Both the position numbers and the translations under genes were made by a program. The notes under the pieces are model-generated. The model saw only the letters and a program-made list of their open reading frames with translations, had not been told where the DNA came from and made no database searches. This document shows positions 63,701 to 64,000 of a stretch of DNA of 64,000 nucleotides, in pieces. Location of the stretch: NCBI RefSeq assembly GCF_000708675.1, contig NZ_JELR01000002.1, positions 372,001 through 436,000 on the forward strand, in the 5' to 3' direction. Every line of letters starts with the position of its first letter. Position 1 is the stretch's first letter. Source of the stretch: Microbulbifer sp. HZ11. Lineage in GTDB: Bacteria; Pseudomonadota; Gammaproteobacteria; Pseudomonadales; Cellvibrionaceae.

Positions 63701-64000
63701 CTGCATCAGTCCCGTTGATGTACTCGATATAGTTGGCAACGCCATCCCCATCCAGATCGCCTTCCATATCGTCGGCACTGGTCGGATCCAAACCGGCAGC
63801 CAGCTCCCATGCATCGGACATGAGGTCGCCATCCGAGTCCTGCGCATTCGGATCACTACCGACAACAAGCACTTCATCGCCATCACTCAGGCCATCCGCA
63901 TCAGAATCGGCTTCCGTTGCGGAGGTAGACGCAGCGAACTCATCCAGATTCACCAGGCCATCGTCATCCGGGTCCAGCGCAGCATCTGAGGCATCCTCAT
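60723..64000 (-). CDS. Thrombospondin type 3 repeat/beta-propeller protein, 5' truncated by window
   Basis: About 1090 residues visible. The frame stays open to the window edge (coding ...DPDDDGLVNLDEF), so the apparent start at 63953 is internal. A first TSP3-like calcium-binding stalk (SDADGLSDGDEVLV; DSDGDLMSDAWELAAGLDP) is followed by a jelly-roll-like domain (about 62900-63660) and an NHL-type propeller (KIQFYDYDATLL, DIAVLADGRVAVF). A second TSP3 stalk (about 61850-62480) and a C-terminal PQQ-type propeller (GRVYVQSGGHG, ENWFANTAQYDG, TVLWNYEAS) complete it. I infer a secreted or surface calcium-stiffened rod with two propellers. The ligand is unknown. Confidence 0.88.
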   Translation of the reverse strand, partial: EDASDAALDPDDDGLVNLDEFAASTSATEADSDADGLSDGDEVLVVGSDPNAQDSDGDLMSDAWELAAGLDPTSADDMEGDLDGDGVANYIEYINGTDAADINSLPEVVEDAYFSFEDGTVPPELAVASAPGSMSVVQGTASHGDYALSFGGDASITWQRTFAPVEVRFDMVSDCYNYYDKNVSIRVDGEQVFSGYPPQSIWQTQKLSLAAGNRELTISITSSSDDCSVYLDNFVVAPLDNVFEMGASFVASNDNKIQFYDYDATLLKEVEVAGQGAYIEEARDIAVLADGRVAVFNGTFEPKLSIYSPRDHEWEHYTAPGWSTINNGTYGGIDAIGERVFVTNMATSGSPNQGIVEFDLGDGSFNFVSGNGYIDLTVGEDGYLYGFTGRVIDKFDPDTMTLVSELTVDEGRSIAVNSAGELFIADWSGDVHKYDSFGNHQAELEVGGSFYDISLRSNGDLLLSSRFENVVLVNGDLIGFSRLSVFAEFVDFTPHLDSDSDGLPDWWEAANGLDANNPADASSDYDLDNLTALEEFSLGTRADKTDTDGDTVSDGDEVLVHGTDPLHPDSDGDGLTDDKELAAGTDPNLTDSDGDGVGDQEELEVHGSDPLASDSDQDGMGDLYEVTHGLNVLVNDAADDADDDGLTNLEESVLGTSPILADTDGDGLTDYDEYVVHASSPLLKDTDGDIMPDSWEVEFALDPNAPEDAAGDLDSDTFTNLEEYVAHTSPTDELDFPMPVVWGSAQGGADHTGYTPWDLDEADFTLRWSKSFPDVSRLHSVAAGDGRVFVSSDSYFSNQRIYGLNAETGEIRWEKAYDDINSLNPPAYADGRVYVQSGGHGDSFIRGLDAETGALHFATAYRNQWSSYLAPTPFAGQLYIAGGYYGGMYSHNAATGSENWFANTAQYDGFTPAVDDQYVYAFITDFAAYDRLTGELAYRIDFPSFDWGGYDVGMATVLTGIGNSVAIQRGTLVVFDLEQRAILWERSGNYTGQPSSHLGQIFAIESGILKVIDESTGTVLWNYEASESLTSNIVVTRTHVFVGGATTTYAIDLQNRDAVWSYAASGALSLSDEGVLYVSGSALTAIDLLAD

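Noticed and set aside
60723-63953. Treating GTG at 63953 as the true start of the TSP3/propeller gene
   Set aside because: Codons upstream to the window edge continue the same TSP3-type Asp-rich pattern, so the gene is truncated by the window.

Overview
The window looks like a chromosomal segment of a marine gammaproteobacterium of the Cellvibrionales type. I would guess a Microbulbifer-like genus, from overall protein character and gene content rather than any search. The housekeeping block pnp-rpsO-truB-rbfA-infB-nusA-rimP is classically gammaproteobacterial. TonB-dependent receptors, large surface proteins and intergenic palindromes fit that group. I see no phage, insertion sequence, integrase or CRISPR array.

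Layout. 1-8.2 kb: a small unknown gene, a MarC-family membrane protein, a TonB-dependent receptor, a TPR/transglutaminase-like lipoprotein, a POT peptide transporter and a TauE-type exporter. 8.3-17.8 kb: the minus-strand translation/RNA block from rimP down to pnp. 17.9-18.4 kb: two identical initiator tRNA-fMet genes with a strong promoter, a terminator and a 3' tRNA remnant. 18.7-22.1 kb: a probable iron-responsive pair, a siderophore-type receptor and a PepSY membrane protein. 22.2-41.3 kb: two very large surface genes that overlap at stop/start, a 4660-residue DUF11-repeat protein followed by an outer-membrane barrel carrying three N-terminal OmpA domains. 41.6-51.8 kb: a tightly coupled nine-gene operon. 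52.2-55.1 kb: moaABCDE. 55.3-60.6 kb: pyk, a glycerate 2-kinase, a purine permease and a RutR-like regulator. 60.7 kb to the edge: a 5'-truncated thrombospondin-type-3/beta-propeller protein.

The most interesting part is 22.2-51.8 kb. The nine-gene operon encodes an ExbB/TolQ-type channel, two ExbD/TolR-type proteins, and an inner-membrane protein with a coiled coil, one TM helix, a Lys/Pro linker and an AgmX/PglI-type C-terminal domain. It also encodes two TPR lipoproteins, one large periplasmic TPR protein and two small unknown periplasmic proteins. This matches the conserved core of the Myxococcus Agl/Glt gliding (and Nfs spore-coat) machinery, which is known in other proteobacteria as a core of unknown function. 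Here it lies directly upstream, on the same strand, of a giant adhesin-like protein and an OmpA-anchored barrel. My hypothesis is a proton-motive-force-driven envelope machine that moves, displays or secretes a surface structure. One ExbD protein has Asn at the usual proton-carrying Asp position.

In the metabolic part, glycerate 2-kinase and pyruvate kinase are adjacent and bracket lower glycolysis. The purine permease sits beside a RutR-like regulator. The moa genes make molybdopterin and may be preceded by a structured leader.
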